Notes: generated by a model not told the origin, from the letters alone. A stretch of DNA of 64,000 nucleotides from Pseudomonas oryzagri (GCF_020831405.1 NZ_JAJHPU010000042.1:1-64000); one strand, 5' to 3'. Counted from the stretch's first letter, positions 1 through 8,962 are shown. Made by a program: numbers and translations.

Positions 1-16
1 TCAAACTCTTCAGTTC
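1..16 (-). rRNA. rrs: 16S rRNA gene, 5' end only (partial)
   Basis: The reverse complement of the first 16 bases reads GAACTGAAGAGTTTGA, the conserved start of bacterial 16S rRNA (E. coli begins AAATTGAAGAGTTTGATC). The gene continues off the left edge. The upstream leader with boxA and two promoters supports this over a chance match. Confidence 0.85.
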
Positions 17-224
17 AATACTGATCGGGTTTTGAGAAAACCCTAAACTTGGCTCAGCAATCGCAAAAAAACTCTCGAATTCACGAGTGTTGCTTGTGAT
101 GCTGATAATCTTGCGATCCTCAGTCTTGCCTCACAAGCACCCACACGAATTGCTTGATTCAACTTGTTAAAGAGCGTTTCGATCGCCAACTCAGCTTGTC
201 GCTGAGTCTCAACCGAGGCCGCGC
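17..224 (-). other. rrn operon leader with boxA antiterminator
   Basis: Transcribed leader between the rrn promoters and the 16S start. On the minus strand, positions 176-164 read CGCTCTTTAACAA, nearly identical to the boxA antitermination signal (TGCTCTTTAACA) that loads Nus factors on rRNA transcripts. A short hairpin, CTCAGCGACAAGCTGAG, lies upstream of boxA at about 193-209. The layout matches pseudomonad 16S leaders. No protein is expected here. Confidence 0.8.
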
Positions 225-252
225 ATTCTACAGCGGCTTTTCGTTTCGTCAA
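225..252 (-). promoter_or_regulatory. rrn promoter, proximal
   Basis: On the minus strand, a -35 box TTGACG (252-247) and a -10 box TAGAAT (230-225) are separated by 16 bp, with a GC-rich discriminator (GCGCGGCC) just downstream. A GC-rich discriminator is typical of stringently controlled rRNA promoters. An A/T-rich stretch upstream (about 262-285) could act as an UP element. Confidence 0.75.
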
Positions 253-333
253 GCGTTGATTTCAGAAAATTTATCTTCAAAATCAATCGCTTATGCTTTG
301 CCGGTGAACAACCACGGCTAAGCAGGGCCGCGA

Positions 334-361
334 ATAATACAGCCATTCCGGCCATTGTCAA
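334..361 (-). promoter_or_regulatory. rrn promoter, distal
   Basis: On the minus strand, a perfect -35 box TTGACA (361-356) and a -10 box TATTAT (339-334) are spaced by 16 bp, followed by a discriminator TCGCGGCC that resembles the one at the proximal promoter. Tandem promoters are normal for rrn operons. Positions 362-461, between this promoter and the amidase stop codon, show no further feature. Confidence 0.7.
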
Positions 362-461
362 CACTGGAACATAGAAATTTCAGGCAGCCCCCGAAAGCAG
401 GCGCGCCACAAGGGCGCGCAAAGCGTCGCCCATGGCCGGGCGGCGCTGGCAGCAGCGATCC

Positions 462-2045
462 TCAGATCGCCGCCCTTCTCCCCTGCCACGGCCGCTCGCG
501 CTCCAGCTGGCCGGCCAGCCGATACAACAGCCCCTCCCCGCCCAGCCGCGCGGTGAACATCATGCCCACCGGCAGGCCGCTCGCGCTCCAGCCGGATGGC
601 ACCGACATGGCCGGTTGGCCGCTGACGTTGGCGACCACGGTAAAGGCGGCGCTGCCCATGGCGGCCTGAGCGTAGCTCTCGTACGGCTGGTCGAGGCTGA
701 GCCTGCCCAGTTCGGGCGTCAGCGTGGCGGTAACCGGCGAGAGGATCACATCGAAACGCTCGAACAGCGTCTCCATCGCCAGGCTGATCTCCTCGAACGA
801 GCGGCGGGCGCGGTACAGGCCCTCGCCGGTCACGGTCCGGGCGCGCTCGATCACCTTGTGGGTGACCTTTTCCAGGTCGGCCTCGCCGGCCGCCCGGCCG
901 AGCAGTTGCTCGCGGTCGCGGATGGAGCTCAGCAGGGCCGTGCCGGTGACCGCGCCGTGGGCGCCGAACACCTGCTGCGGCTGCACCGGCAGCGGGATCT
1001 GCTCGATCTCGTGGCCGAGCGACAGCAGCAGCTTGACCGTCTCGTCGAGCACCCGGCGAACGTCGGCGTCCAGCGCCACGCCGGTCAGCGACTGGTCGAG
1101 CAGCGCCACGCGCAGCTTGCCCGGATCGCGGCCGACCTCGTCGACGAAGGGCCGCTCCAGTGGCGGCAGCCAGTAGGGACTGCCCGGCTCGTGGCCCTGG
1201 CCGACGTCGAGCAGCAGCGCCGAGTCGCGCACGCTGCGCGATACCACGTGGGCGACACTGGCGCCGAACCAGCCTTCGAAACGCCCCGGGCCGCTGGGCG
1301 TGCGGTAACGACTGGGCTTCATGCCGAACACGCCGCAGTAGGACGCCGGGATGCGGATCGAGCCGCCGCCGTCGGTGGCATGGGCGGCCGGAACGATGCC
1401 GGCGGCCACCGCGGCGGCCGCGCCACCCGAGGAGCCGCCGACGCTGTGCGCCAGGTTCCAGGGGTTGCGGGTCTGCCCCCAGAGCAGCGATTCGGTGGTG
1501 GTGGTGAGGCCGAACTCGGGTACCGCGGTCTTGCCGAAGGTCACCGCGCCGGCCGCTTCGTAGCGGGCCGCCAGGGTGCTGGTGTGTGGCGCGGGCGCGG
1601 CGTCCTTGAAGAAGCGCGAACCGTTGGTGGTCGAGGTGCCGGCCAGGTAGGTATTGAGGTCCTTGAGCAGGAAAGGTACGCCGGCCAGCGCGCCCTCGCG
1701 GGCCAGCCCCTGGCCGCTGCGCGCGGCGAGCAGGCGCCGGGCGTAGTCGTCGTGGCGCATGATCACGGCATTGACCTTGGGGTTGACCGCATCGCAGCGC
1801 GCCAGCGCGGCGGCCAGCAGCTCCTCGGGACTGATCGCGCCGCGGCGCACCTGCTCGGCCATCGCCGTGGCGTCCAGTTCGAGGTACTCGCCCTGCGACA
1901 GCCCGCTGGCGGCGAAGCCGAAACGCGGCAATAGACTGGCGCCGGCGAGGATCGCGCCGGCCTTGAGCAGTTGCCGGCGCTGCAGTTGCAGTCCGTCGCC
2001 AGCCTCGATCTGTTGATGCCCCTGCGGGCCACCCGCCTTTTCCAT
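462..2045 (-). CDS. Amidase-signature hydrolase, Tat-exported
   Basis: Amidase-signature family enzyme, 527 residues, predicted to hydrolyse an amide bond with a Ser-cisSer-Lys triad. The signature GGSSGGAAAAVAAG and the following DGGGSIRIPASYCGVFG block are intact near residues 205-245, and the lysine motif LLKDLNTYLAGT lies upstream. The N-terminus carries a twin-arginine signal (QRRQLLKAG then a hydrophobic stretch ending GFA), so the folded enzyme is probably exported to the periplasm. The gene is last in a run of minus-strand catabolic genes but is separated from the SDR by about 195 bp holding repeat copies, so co-transcription is uncertain. The substrate is unknown; an amide-linked steroid conjugate is a guess from context. 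Confidence 0.8.
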   Translation of the reverse strand: MEKAGGPQGHQQIEAGDGLQLQRRQLLKAGAILAGASLLPRFGFAASGLSQGEYLELDATAMAEQVRRGAISPEELLAAALARCDAVNPKVNAVIMRHDDYARRLLAARSGQGLAREGALAGVPFLLKDLNTYLAGTSTTNGSRFFKDAAPAPHTSTLAARYEAAGAVTFGKTAVPEFGLTTTTESLLWGQTRNPWNLAHSVGGSSGGAAAAVAAGIVPAAHATDGGGSIRIPASYCGVFGMKPSRYRTPSGPGRFEGWFGASVAHVVSRSVRDSALLLDVGQGHEPGSPYWLPPLERPFVDEVGRDPGKLRVALLDQSLTGVALDADVRRVLDETVKLLLSLGHEIEQIPLPVQPQQVFGAHGAVTGTALLSSIRDREQLLGRAAGEADLEKVTHKVIERARTVTGEGLYRARRSFEEISLAMETLFERFDVILSPVTATLTPELGRLSLDQPYESYAQAAMGSAAFTVVANVSGQPAMSVPSGWSASGLPVGMMFTARLGGEGLLYRLAGQLERERPWQGRRAAI

Positions 2046-2115
2046 GATTCTCGCCTCTTCTAATAATTGTGTTTAGCTCGGTTGCCGGGGCCGCGACGCA
2101 AGGCATCGGCGCGGT

Positions 2116-2166
2116 GAGTTCATTCGCCAGCGCGGCCCTGTCAGGCGAATGAATTCGCCCCTACAG
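2116..2166. repeat. REP-like palindromic repeat pair
   Basis: Two copies of the window-wide repeat lie head to head: a partial arm GAGTTCATTCGCC (2116-2128) and a fuller arm GGCGAATGAATTCGCCCC followed by TACAG (2144-2166). A decayed third piece, CGATTCGCCC, follows near 2198. They sit between the amidase and the SDR and could form a hairpin in the transcript. Confidence 0.7.
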
Positions 2167-2240
2167 CGCCCCGCAGTTCATCGTCGTTCGCGCAAATCGA
2201 TTCGCCCAAAATACTCCGCCAGGGCGAATGGATTGCGCGG

Positions 2241-3032
2241 TCAGTCTTTCAGTTGTGGCGCCCAGGCCACGCCGTTGATATGCGCGCCGCCGTCGACGTA
2301 CAGGGTGTTGCCGGTCAGGTAGCGGGCGTCGTCGCTGGCCAGGAAGGCGGCCACCGGGCCGATGTCGTCGAGCGGATCGCCGACCCGGCCCATCGGGTTG
2401 GTGGCGGCGATGGCTGTGGCGTTGTCCGGATTGGCGGCCGCGAACTTGCGATAGGCCTCGCTGACCGCGCCGGGACAGATCACATTGCAGCACACCTGCT
2501 CGGCGGCCCATTCGCGGGCGGCGCTGCGGGTCAGGGTGCGCAGGGCCTCCTTGGCGGCGTTGTAGTCGGCCGTATAGAGGTGGGCGTTGACGCCGTTGAG
2601 CGAGCACAGGTTGATGATGCGCCCGCCGCCGACCTTCCTGAACTCCGGCAGTGCCGCCTGCATGGCCCAGAAGGCGGCCATCACCGCCATGTCGAAGGCG
2701 CCGCGCAGGCGCTCGTCGCTGAGCGTCTCCAGGCGCGCGAAGCCCGAGCCGCGCCAGGCATTGTTGACCAGGATGTCCAGGCGGCCGAAGCGTTCGACGG
2801 CGGCGGCGACCATGGCCTGCACCTGCTGTTTGTCGGTCACGTCGACGGGCTGGAAGGCGGCGTCGACGCCCCAGGTGTCGCGCAGCCAGGCCACGGTTTC
2901 GGCGCCGGCCTGCTCGTCGATTTCCGCCACCAGCACCTTGGCGCCTTCGCGCGCCAGCGCCCCGGCGATGCCGCGACCGATGCCCATGCCGGCGCCGGTG
3001 ACGATGGCGACCTTGTCCTGCAGCTTGCCCAT
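2241..3032 (-). CDS. Short-chain dehydrogenase/reductase
   Basis: Classical SDR of 263 residues. It has the cofactor glycine motif TGAGMGIGRG near residue 12, NNAW in place of the usual NNAG, and a YNAAK active site, with the serine supplied by the NLCSLNG stretch. It ends in the usual YVDGG region plus a short tail. A good ribosome site (GGAGAG) precedes the start. The gene follows the DUF1329 gene but a terminator lies between them. In this neighbourhood a hydroxysteroid or beta-hydroxyacyl-CoA oxidoreductase role is plausible, but SDR sequence does not give substrate. Confidence 0.8.
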   Translation of the reverse strand: MGKLQDKVAIVTGAGMGIGRGIAGALAREGAKVLVAEIDEQAGAETVAWLRDTWGVDAAFQPVDVTDKQQVQAMVAAAVERFGRLDILVNNAWRGSGFARLETLSDERLRGAFDMAVMAAFWAMQAALPEFRKVGGGRIINLCSLNGVNAHLYTADYNAAKEALRTLTRSAAREWAAEQVCCNVICPGAVSEAYRKFAAANPDNATAIAATNPMGRVGDPLDDIGPVAAFLASDDARYLTGNTLYVDGGAHINGVAWAPQLKD

Positions 3033-3118
3033 CCCTCTCTCCTTCGTGATGACGGCACGTACGAAAAGTCCGCCGGAAAGCGCGGCAGTCCTGCGGACCC
3101 TTCGTGGCGATTCTCGAC

Positions 3119-3150
3119 AAAAAAGAGCCGCCCGCCCGAGGGCGAGCGGC
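3119..3150 (-). terminator. Rho-independent terminator after DUF1329 gene
   Basis: An 11-bp stem with one mismatch (3127-3137 with 3140-3150) is followed on the minus strand by six T residues (3124-3119). It lies 24 bp past the DUF1329 stop codon. Confidence 0.75.
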
Positions 3151-3173
3151 CAAACGGAGCGACTCGTTGAGCC

Positions 3174-4550
3174 TCAGCGGCCCTGGGCGCGGATGGCGTC
3201 GGCCGTGTACATGGTGGGGACGAACTTGCCCTCGTTGAGGATCGGCCCGCGCTTGGACTCGTTGGTCAGGGTGTAGCCGACGTACTGGCCGGAGTTGAGG
3301 TCGTGGTAGAAGGACGAGCCGGCCTGCCAGGCGCTCATGTCCGGGTGGTAGTAGTAGTTGATGAAGGCGAACTTCCACAGCTCGCCGCGGGAGTCGTAGT
3401 TGTCCGCCATCACCGCGTTCCAGGTGTCCTCGTCGACGAACATCACGCGCTTGCTGTACAGGTGGCGGAAGCCTTCCTTGATGGTCGCCTCCAGCACCCA
3501 GACGCGGCGCAGCTCGTGGCGCATGACATCGGGATTGGGGTGGTTGGGGGTGAGGATGTCGGCGTACTTGATCGCGCCGCTGTTGGCCTTGAAGGTGTTG
3601 GCGGGCACGTACATCTCGCGCTTGCCCAGCAGCTTCCAGTTGTAGCGCTCGGGGGAGCCGTTGAACAGGCGGTCCTCGTCGATGATCATGGTGCCGTTGG
3701 TGCCGATCATCGGCTGGTCGAAGCCGTAGCCCGGCAGCTGGCGTACGCGGCGGGTGCCCGGGTTGTAGGTCCAGGCCTGGCGGTCGCTGGTGACGAAGTT
3801 GTAGGGCTCGTGGGCGATGTTCATGGTGCCCTTCTCACGCTGCGGCGAGAGGGTGGTGTTCCAGCTCATCGCCTGCATGCCGGTGGCGGTGTCCGGCTCG
3901 ACCTTGGGATCGTTGGCCTGCGACAGGTTGCGCTGCCAGGTGCGGCCCCAGGCGATCTTGCCGTTGGGCAGCACGCTGGCGATGTCGCGGATGTTGTCCT
4001 CGGTGAAGGCGCGCACCGGCAGCTGGTGGTTCCACAGCACTTCCATGGCGCTCTTGGGGATCGGGAACGGCACCTGGCCGAGGCCCTTGACGCCCATGCC
4101 GTCGTTCTCGATCTCGGCGGTCAGCGCGTTCTTCTTCGCGCGCTCGCAGACGTAGTCCGGGTAGCGGTAATCGCGGTGCCCCGGGTAGACGTTGATCTTG
4201 TAGGTTTCCGGATAGCGCTTGAACAGCGCCTTCTGGCCTTCGCTCAGGCGCTCGGCGTACTGCGCCATGTTCTGCGCGGTGATCACCAGCACCGGCTTCT
4301 CGTTGGCATAGGGATCGACCGGCTGGCTGCCGGAGTACTTCACGTGGTTCCAGCCGGGCACCTCGCCCAGATACTTGCCGGTGAAGGGGGGGATGCTGCC
4401 GTCCGCGTTGCCCGCACGCTCGGCACCGGTGCAGGTGAGCTCCTTGCCGAGTTTGGCAGCCTCCTCGGGGCTTACCTTGGCATGGGCGCTGGCGATCAGG
4501 CCTGCATTGATCGCCAGCGCTACCGCTAGCACAACACCTTTTCTGTTCAT
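3174..4550 (-). CDS. DUF1329 envelope protein, copy 1
   Basis: 458-residue DUF1329 protein, a LolB-like-fold family found beside DUF1302 barrels in degraders of hydrophobic compounds. A Sec signal peptide is clear (MNRKGVVLAVALAINAGLIA, then SAHA before the mature KVSPEEAAKLG), so it is likely periplasmic or at the outer membrane. Family landmarks visible are GAERAGNADGSIP, a GTRRVRQLPGYG block, and the late W..D.W.A.MADNYDSRG stretch. A paralogue with the same landmarks lies at 27284-28657. The start at 4550 is chosen because the signal peptide begins there. The gene is flanked by terminators and preceded by a candidate regulatory site, so it is probably monocistronic. The proposed role is steroid uptake or handling in the envelope, by association only. 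Confidence 0.85.
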   Translation of the reverse strand: MNRKGVVLAVALAINAGLIASAHAKVSPEEAAKLGKELTCTGAERAGNADGSIPPFTGKYLGEVPGWNHVKYSGSQPVDPYANEKPVLVITAQNMAQYAERLSEGQKALFKRYPETYKINVYPGHRDYRYPDYVCERAKKNALTAEIENDGMGVKGLGQVPFPIPKSAMEVLWNHQLPVRAFTEDNIRDIASVLPNGKIAWGRTWQRNLSQANDPKVEPDTATGMQAMSWNTTLSPQREKGTMNIAHEPYNFVTSDRQAWTYNPGTRRVRQLPGYGFDQPMIGTNGTMIIDEDRLFNGSPERYNWKLLGKREMYVPANTFKANSGAIKYADILTPNHPNPDVMRHELRRVWVLEATIKEGFRHLYSKRVMFVDEDTWNAVMADNYDSRGELWKFAFINYYYHPDMSAWQAGSSFYHDLNSGQYVGYTLTNESKRGPILNEGKFVPTMYTADAIRAQGR

Positions 4551-4621
4551 TGTTGTAGGTCTCCGATGGGGTGGTCCGGCAATCGAGCCGTGGCCCATGT
4601 TTCCCAATGGGGCTTCTCCAA

Positions 4622-4643
4622 CTCATCGTCCGTCAGGACTAGA
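4622..4643 (-). promoter_or_regulatory. Candidate regulon operator, site 1
   Basis: Read toward the DUF1329 gene the site is TCTAGTCC-TGAC-GGACGATGAG, 71 bp upstream of the start codon. It matches four other sites at 14821, 30467, 34097 and 58636. Function is inferred from recurrence only. Confidence 0.5.
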
Positions 4644-4689
4644 AAAAATCGCGTCCGTCGGGAGTTCGCGTGCGCTGTTGCGGCGACGG

Positions 4690-4741
4690 AAAAACGCCAA
4701 CGCCCGCACCCGAGACTTCCGGGGAAGCTCGGGTGCGGGCG
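4690..4741 (-). terminator. Strong terminator of the side-chain operon
   Basis: A perfect 14-bp stem CGCCCGCACCCGAG (4701-4714) pairs with 4728-4741, and a run of five T residues (4694-4690) follows on the minus strand. It ends transcription 30 bp after the acyl-CoA ligase stop codon. Confidence 0.85.
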
Positions 4742-4770
4742 CTATGGGGAACGCGTCTAAAACGGCAGTT

Positions 4771-6459
4771 CTAGGCCAGGAAGCGGCGCACGAAGTCCTC
4801 GCGCAGTTCGCGCTTGAGCAGCTTGCCGGACGCGTTGCGCGGCAGCTCTGCGTGTTGTACCTGCAGGTGCTCGGGGACCTTGAAGGCCGCCAGGTGCGCG
4901 GCCAGGTGCGCGTGCAGCGTCACCTCGTCCACCCCGCTGCCCTCGCGTACCCGCGCCACCAGCGCCACCGCCTCGCCCATGCGCTCGTCCGGCACGGCGA
5001 AGGCCGCCGCCTCGATCACCCCGTCCAGGCCGCTGGCGCAGGCCTCGACCTCGGCGGCGGCGATCTTCTCGCCGCCGCGGTTGATCAGGTCCTTGAGGCG
5101 GTCGGTGATGCGCAGGAAGCCCTCCTCGTCCACGCAGCCGACGTCGCCGGTGGCCAGCCAACCATCGTGCAACGCCTCGGCGGTCGCGTCGGGCTGGTCC
5201 CAGTAGCCGCTCATCAGGGTCGGCGAGCGCAGCCAGATCTGCCCTTCCACGCCGGGCGCCGGCGGCGCATCGGGCGCATCGCCGATGCGCACCTCGACGA
5301 TCGGCAGTGGCCAGCCGACGCAGGCCGGCTTGTAGACGAACTGGTCGCCACCGATGGCCGCGGCCACGCCGTTGGTTTCGGTCATGCCGTAGCCGCTGCC
5401 GCCGATCAGGCTCGGCTTGATCTCGGTGAGGGTCGCCAAGAGGCCCGGCGTCGCCGCCGCGCCGCCCAGTCCCAGGCCGAACAGGCTGGCGGTGGCTGGG
5501 CTGGCGAAGCGCGGCGCGGCCAGGAGCTGCTGCATCATCGCCGGCGAGCCGCTGAACTGGGTGCAGCGCTCGCGCTCGATCAGGTCGATGGCCCGTTCGG
5601 CGTCCCACTTGTACATCAGTACCAGGCGCCGACCGCTGCGCAGGGCCAGCAGGAACTGCGCGTGCAGGCCGCTGACGTGGAACAGCGGCACCGCCATCAG
5701 CGAGGTCGGCGCGAAGCCGCTGTCCAGCAGCGCGCGGATGCGCGTCGGCGAACTCATGGCGGCGAAGGCGCCCTGGAACTCGAAGGCGGCCAGCGCCTGG
5801 CACACCGCGCCGTGGGTGGACAGCACGCCCTTGGGCTTGCTGGTGGTGCCGGAGGTGTAGAGGATCAGCAGCGGGTCGCCGGCCTGGAACGCCAGCGGCG
5901 GCAGCGGCGCCACGTCCTCGGCGAGCAGCGCGGCGTAGTCGTGCACCCGCGCGCCCTGCTCCCCCGCGTCGACCGCGATGGCCTGCAGGTCGAGCGGCGC
6001 GAGGTCATCGGCGAGCAGCGCCAGGCGCTGCGCGTCGCACAACAGCACGCATGCGCCGCTGTCCTCCAGGCCGTGCAGCAGCTCCTCGCGCTGGCCCCAG
6101 CTGTTCAGCGGCACCACGATGGCGCCGCTGGCCACCGCGGCGACGAAGGACACCAGCCAGGCCGGCTGGTTGCGCATGGCGATGGCCACCCGGTCGCCCT
6201 TGTGCACGCCGAAGCGGCTGCGCAGCTGCGCGGCCAGGCGGTCGACCTGGGCGAAGAACTCGGCGAAGGTCAGCCGCTCTGCCTCCCAGACCACGAACTC
6301 GCGCTCGCCGTGCGCGCGCCCGGCGTTCAGCGCGGTGAGCAGGTCCGGCTGCGCGTTGCGGAAGGCACGCGGGCCGCCGTCACCGGCGCTGGTTACCTCG
6401 TAGGGCGAGCCGGGGCCGATCAGTTGCCGCCAGGCGCCCTGCCAGTTTTCCACGGTCAT
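4771..6459 (-). CDS. Acyl-CoA synthetase (AMP-forming)
   Basis: 562-residue ANL-superfamily ligase that would activate a carboxylic acid to its CoA thioester through an acyl-adenylate. The ATP-binding P-loop LYTSGTTSKPKGV is at about residues 210-222, the adenylate motif GYGMTETNG and the hinge region with LATGDVG and ITDRLKDLINRGGEKI follow, and NASGKLLKREL near the C-terminus carries the catalytic lysine. The start at 6459 has a GGGAGA ribosome site. It is the last gene of a tight operon with acyl-CoA dehydrogenases and an aldolase, which suggests a steroid side-chain carboxylate as substrate (StdA1-like role). That specificity is inference. Confidence 0.85.
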   Translation of the reverse strand: MTVENWQGAWRQLIGPGSPYEVTSAGDGGPRAFRNAQPDLLTALNAGRAHGEREFVVWEAERLTFAEFFAQVDRLAAQLRSRFGVHKGDRVAIAMRNQPAWLVSFVAAVASGAIVVPLNSWGQREELLHGLEDSGACVLLCDAQRLALLADDLAPLDLQAIAVDAGEQGARVHDYAALLAEDVAPLPPLAFQAGDPLLILYTSGTTSKPKGVLSTHGAVCQALAAFEFQGAFAAMSSPTRIRALLDSGFAPTSLMAVPLFHVSGLHAQFLLALRSGRRLVLMYKWDAERAIDLIERERCTQFSGSPAMMQQLLAAPRFASPATASLFGLGLGGAAATPGLLATLTEIKPSLIGGSGYGMTETNGVAAAIGGDQFVYKPACVGWPLPIVEVRIGDAPDAPPAPGVEGQIWLRSPTLMSGYWDQPDATAEALHDGWLATGDVGCVDEEGFLRITDRLKDLINRGGEKIAAAEVEACASGLDGVIEAAAFAVPDERMGEAVALVARVREGSGVDEVTLHAHLAAHLAAFKVPEHLQVQHAELPRNASGKLLKRELREDFVRRFLA

Positions 6460-6474
6460 GACAGTCTCCCGTTC

Positions 6475-7629
6475 TCAGGCCTTGGTGCTGAGCAGCACGC
6501 CATAGCGCTGGCAGTGGTAGTCGGCATCGCCCAGGCAGGCCTGGGCGACGCGGATGCGCTTGAGGTACAGGCCGACGTCCAGCTCGTCGGTGACGCCGAT
6601 GCCGCCGTGCATCTGCACCGCCTCGTTGCTCACCTTGTCGGCGGCCTGACCGGCCTTCCACTTGGCCAGGCTGGCCAGACGGGCACGCTCGGCGGCGGAC
6701 AGGCTGGCGTCGTCGAGCGCGGCGAGACCGGCCATCACCGCGCTGCGCGCCAGCGCCAGCTCGACGTACAGGCGCGCGGCGCGGTGCTGCAGGGCCTGGA
6801 ACGAGCCGATGGGCGCGTCGAACTGCACGCGGGTCTTCAGGTAGTCGAGGGTGGTGGCGAACAGCGTCTCGGCGGCGCCGAGCAGCTCACTGGCCAGGCA
6901 CACGCGGCCGCGATCCAGCGCGGTTTCCAGCACGGCCAGCGCGCCATCGGCCTCGCCGACCAGCGCATCCGCGCCAACCAGCACGCCATCGAACTGCAGG
7001 CGCGCGCAGTTGCGCGAGTCGATCAGCGCCGCCGGGCGCACGGTGAGCCCCGGCGTGCCGGCCTCGACCAGCAGCAGGCTGAGACCGGCGGCCTCGCCCT
7101 TCTGGCCGGCGGTGCGCGCCACCACCAGGTAGCCATCGGCCTGCACGCCGTCGACCACGAACAGCTTGGCGCCGGACAGCCGCCAGCCGCTCTCGCAGCG
7201 CTCGGCGTGCAGCTCGGTGGCCAGCGGGTCGTGGCGGCCGCCTTCGTCGATAGCCAGGGCCAGGCGCTTGTCGCCTCCGATCAGCGCCGGCAGCCAGCGC
7301 TCCTGCTGCGCGGCACTGCCGGCCAGCTGCAGCAGCGAGCCGGCCAGCACCACGCTGGACAGCAGCGGGCTGGCGCTAAGGTTGCGGCCGATCTGCTCGA
7401 ACAGCGGGCCGAGGCTCTGGCAGCCGAAGTCCAGGCCGCCGAAATCCTCGGGGAACGGGATGGCGCTCCAGCCCAGGCCGACGATTTCGCCCCACAGGGC
7501 GGCGTCGAAGCCGAGCGGCGCGCCTTCGTCGCGCAGGCGGCGCTGCGCGGCCACCGGGCTGCGCGCGGCGAGGAACTCGCGCGCGGTGTCGGCCAGCAGC
7601 CGTTGTTCTTGGTTGAAAATCAGGCTCAT
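6475..7629 (-). CDS. Acyl-CoA dehydrogenase, short beta-like subunit
   Basis: 384-residue acyl-CoA dehydrogenase family protein with the N-terminal helical domain and a late MHGGIGVTDELDVGLYLKR motif. It lacks the usual SEPNAGSD-type flavin-contact stretch seen in the next gene upstream, so it looks like the partner subunit of a heteromeric dehydrogenase, as in the ChsE and Scd pairs of steroid degraders. The start at 7629 is chosen by homology to the family N-terminus (MSLIFNQEQ). It lies 10 bp downstream of the 396-residue dehydrogenase and 15 bp before the ligase, so the three are one transcription unit. Function: alpha,beta-desaturation of a steroid side-chain acyl-CoA, inferred. Confidence 0.8.
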   Translation of the reverse strand: MSLIFNQEQRLLADTAREFLAARSPVAAQRRLRDEGAPLGFDAALWGEIVGLGWSAIPFPEDFGGLDFGCQSLGPLFEQIGRNLSASPLLSSVVLAGSLLQLAGSAAQQERWLPALIGGDKRLALAIDEGGRHDPLATELHAERCESGWRLSGAKLFVVDGVQADGYLVVARTAGQKGEAAGLSLLLVEAGTPGLTVRPAALIDSRNCARLQFDGVLVGADALVGEADGALAVLETALDRGRVCLASELLGAAETLFATTLDYLKTRVQFDAPIGSFQALQHRAARLYVELALARSAVMAGLAALDDASLSAAERARLASLAKWKAGQAADKVSNEAVQMHGGIGVTDELDVGLYLKRIRVAQACLGDADYHCQRYGVLLSTKA

Positions 7630-7639
7630 GGCGTGTTCC

Positions 7640-8830
7640 TCACTTGGCGTCCGGCAGGCCGAGGACCCGCTTGGCGATGACATTGAGCTGCACCTCGGAG
7701 GCGCCGCCGGCGATGGTCAGGGCGAATCCGTTCAGCCAGGCCTTGGTGATCGCCAGCTCCTCGCCGCTGAAGGCGTCGCCTTCCCAGCCCAGGGCGTGAT
7801 AGCCGAGGGCGTCGAGGAGGATCTCGAACTTGTCGCGATCCTGCTCGCTGTGCACCAGCTTCATGATCGCCATCAGCCCGGAAATGTCCTGGCCGCTGCG
7901 CGCCTCCTCGCCCATGCGCTGCACGGTGAGGGCGTAGGCGTGCTCGTCCATCGCACAGGCCAGCGCGCGGGCGCGCAGGGCCTGGTCGGCGACGCTGCGC
8001 GGCTCGGGCAGGTAGCGCTCGACCAGCGGCAGCAGGTGAAAGTGGTTCGGCAGGCTGGTCTCGCCGAACTTGGACATGGCCTTGCGCTCGTGCTGCAGCA
8101 GGCTCTTGCCCAGCGTCCAGCCGCCGTTGAGCGGGCCGATCAGCTGGCTCTTGGGCACCTTGACGTTGTCGAAGAACACCTGGCAGAACGCCGACTTGCC
8201 GCTGATCAGGTCGATCGGGCTGACGCTGATGCCGGGCGAGCGCATGTCCAGCACGATCAGGCTGATGCCCAGGTGCTTGGGCGCGTGCGGATCGGTGCGC
8301 ACCAGCGCGTACATCCAGTCGGACTTGTCGCCGTAGGAGGTCCAGATCTTGGTGCCGTTGACCACGAAGTGGTCGCCCTCGTCGCGGGCGCTGGTCTTCA
8401 GGCTGGCGAGGTCCGAGCCGGCGTTGGGCTCGGAGAAGCCCTGGCACCAGCGGATCTCGCCGCGCGCCATGGGCGTGAGCAGCGCGCGCTTCTGCTCTTC
8501 GCTGCCGAATTCGAGCAGCACCGGGCCGAGCATCCAGATCCCCAGGTTGATCTGCGCCGGCCGGCACTTGAGGCGGCGCAGCTCGCTTTCCAGCACCGCG
8601 ACCTGCTCGGGCGACAGCCCGCCGCCGCCGTACTCGACCGGCCAGTCCGGGCAGAACCAGCCCTTGTCGCGCATGCGCTCGAACCACAGGCGCTGGTCTT
8701 CGCCGGGGAATTCGACCTTGCTGCCGCCCCACACCAGCTCGCCCTCGGGCGTCGGCGTGCGCAGCGAGAGCGGGCAGTTGGCTTCGAGCCAGGCCCGCGT
8801 TTCCTGGCGGAAATCGTCGATTGCGCTCAT
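7640..8830 (-). CDS. Acyl-CoA dehydrogenase, alpha-like subunit
   Basis: 396-residue acyl-CoA dehydrogenase. The flavin/substrate motif CQGFSEPNAGSDLAS is present near residue 130, with WTSYGDKSDWMYALVRTDP after it and a C-terminal FALTIAGGASEVQLNVIAKR block typical of the family. The start MSAIDDFRQETRAWL at 8830 is chosen because sequence upstream has no family similarity and contains a repeat copy. With the following gene it probably forms an alpha2beta2 dehydrogenase. It is separated from the 388-residue dehydrogenase by 209 bp holding a perfect palindrome, which may mark an internal processing or attenuation point. Confidence 0.85.
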   Translation of the reverse strand: MSAIDDFRQETRAWLEANCPLSLRTPTPEGELVWGGSKVEFPGEDQRLWFERMRDKGWFCPDWPVEYGGGGLSPEQVAVLESELRRLKCRPAQINLGIWMLGPVLLEFGSEEQKRALLTPMARGEIRWCQGFSEPNAGSDLASLKTSARDEGDHFVVNGTKIWTSYGDKSDWMYALVRTDPHAPKHLGISLIVLDMRSPGISVSPIDLISGKSAFCQVFFDNVKVPKSQLIGPLNGGWTLGKSLLQHERKAMSKFGETSLPNHFHLLPLVERYLPEPRSVADQALRARALACAMDEHAYALTVQRMGEEARSGQDISGLMAIMKLVHSEQDRDKFEILLDALGYHALGWEGDAFSGEELAITKAWLNGFALTIAGGASEVQLNVIAKRVLGLPDAK

Positions 8831-8962
8831 CTCTTGTTGTCCTTCTGTCGTACGTCGGGGGCTGTCGCAAGGCGGCCCCCGACGGGCAATGTAACGGAGT
8901 TCGCCACGGGAGGTATCTCCGGGCAGTGCACTCGGGCATTCGCATGGGGCCCATTTGCCGAC

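Noticed and set aside
4375-7680. Very long plus-strand open frame (over 1,000 residues) opposite the ligase and dehydrogenase genes
   Set aside because: It has no family motifs and is rich in Gln, Ala, Gly and His, as expected for the antisense of GC-rich coding DNA. The minus-strand genes have full motifs and ribosome sites.
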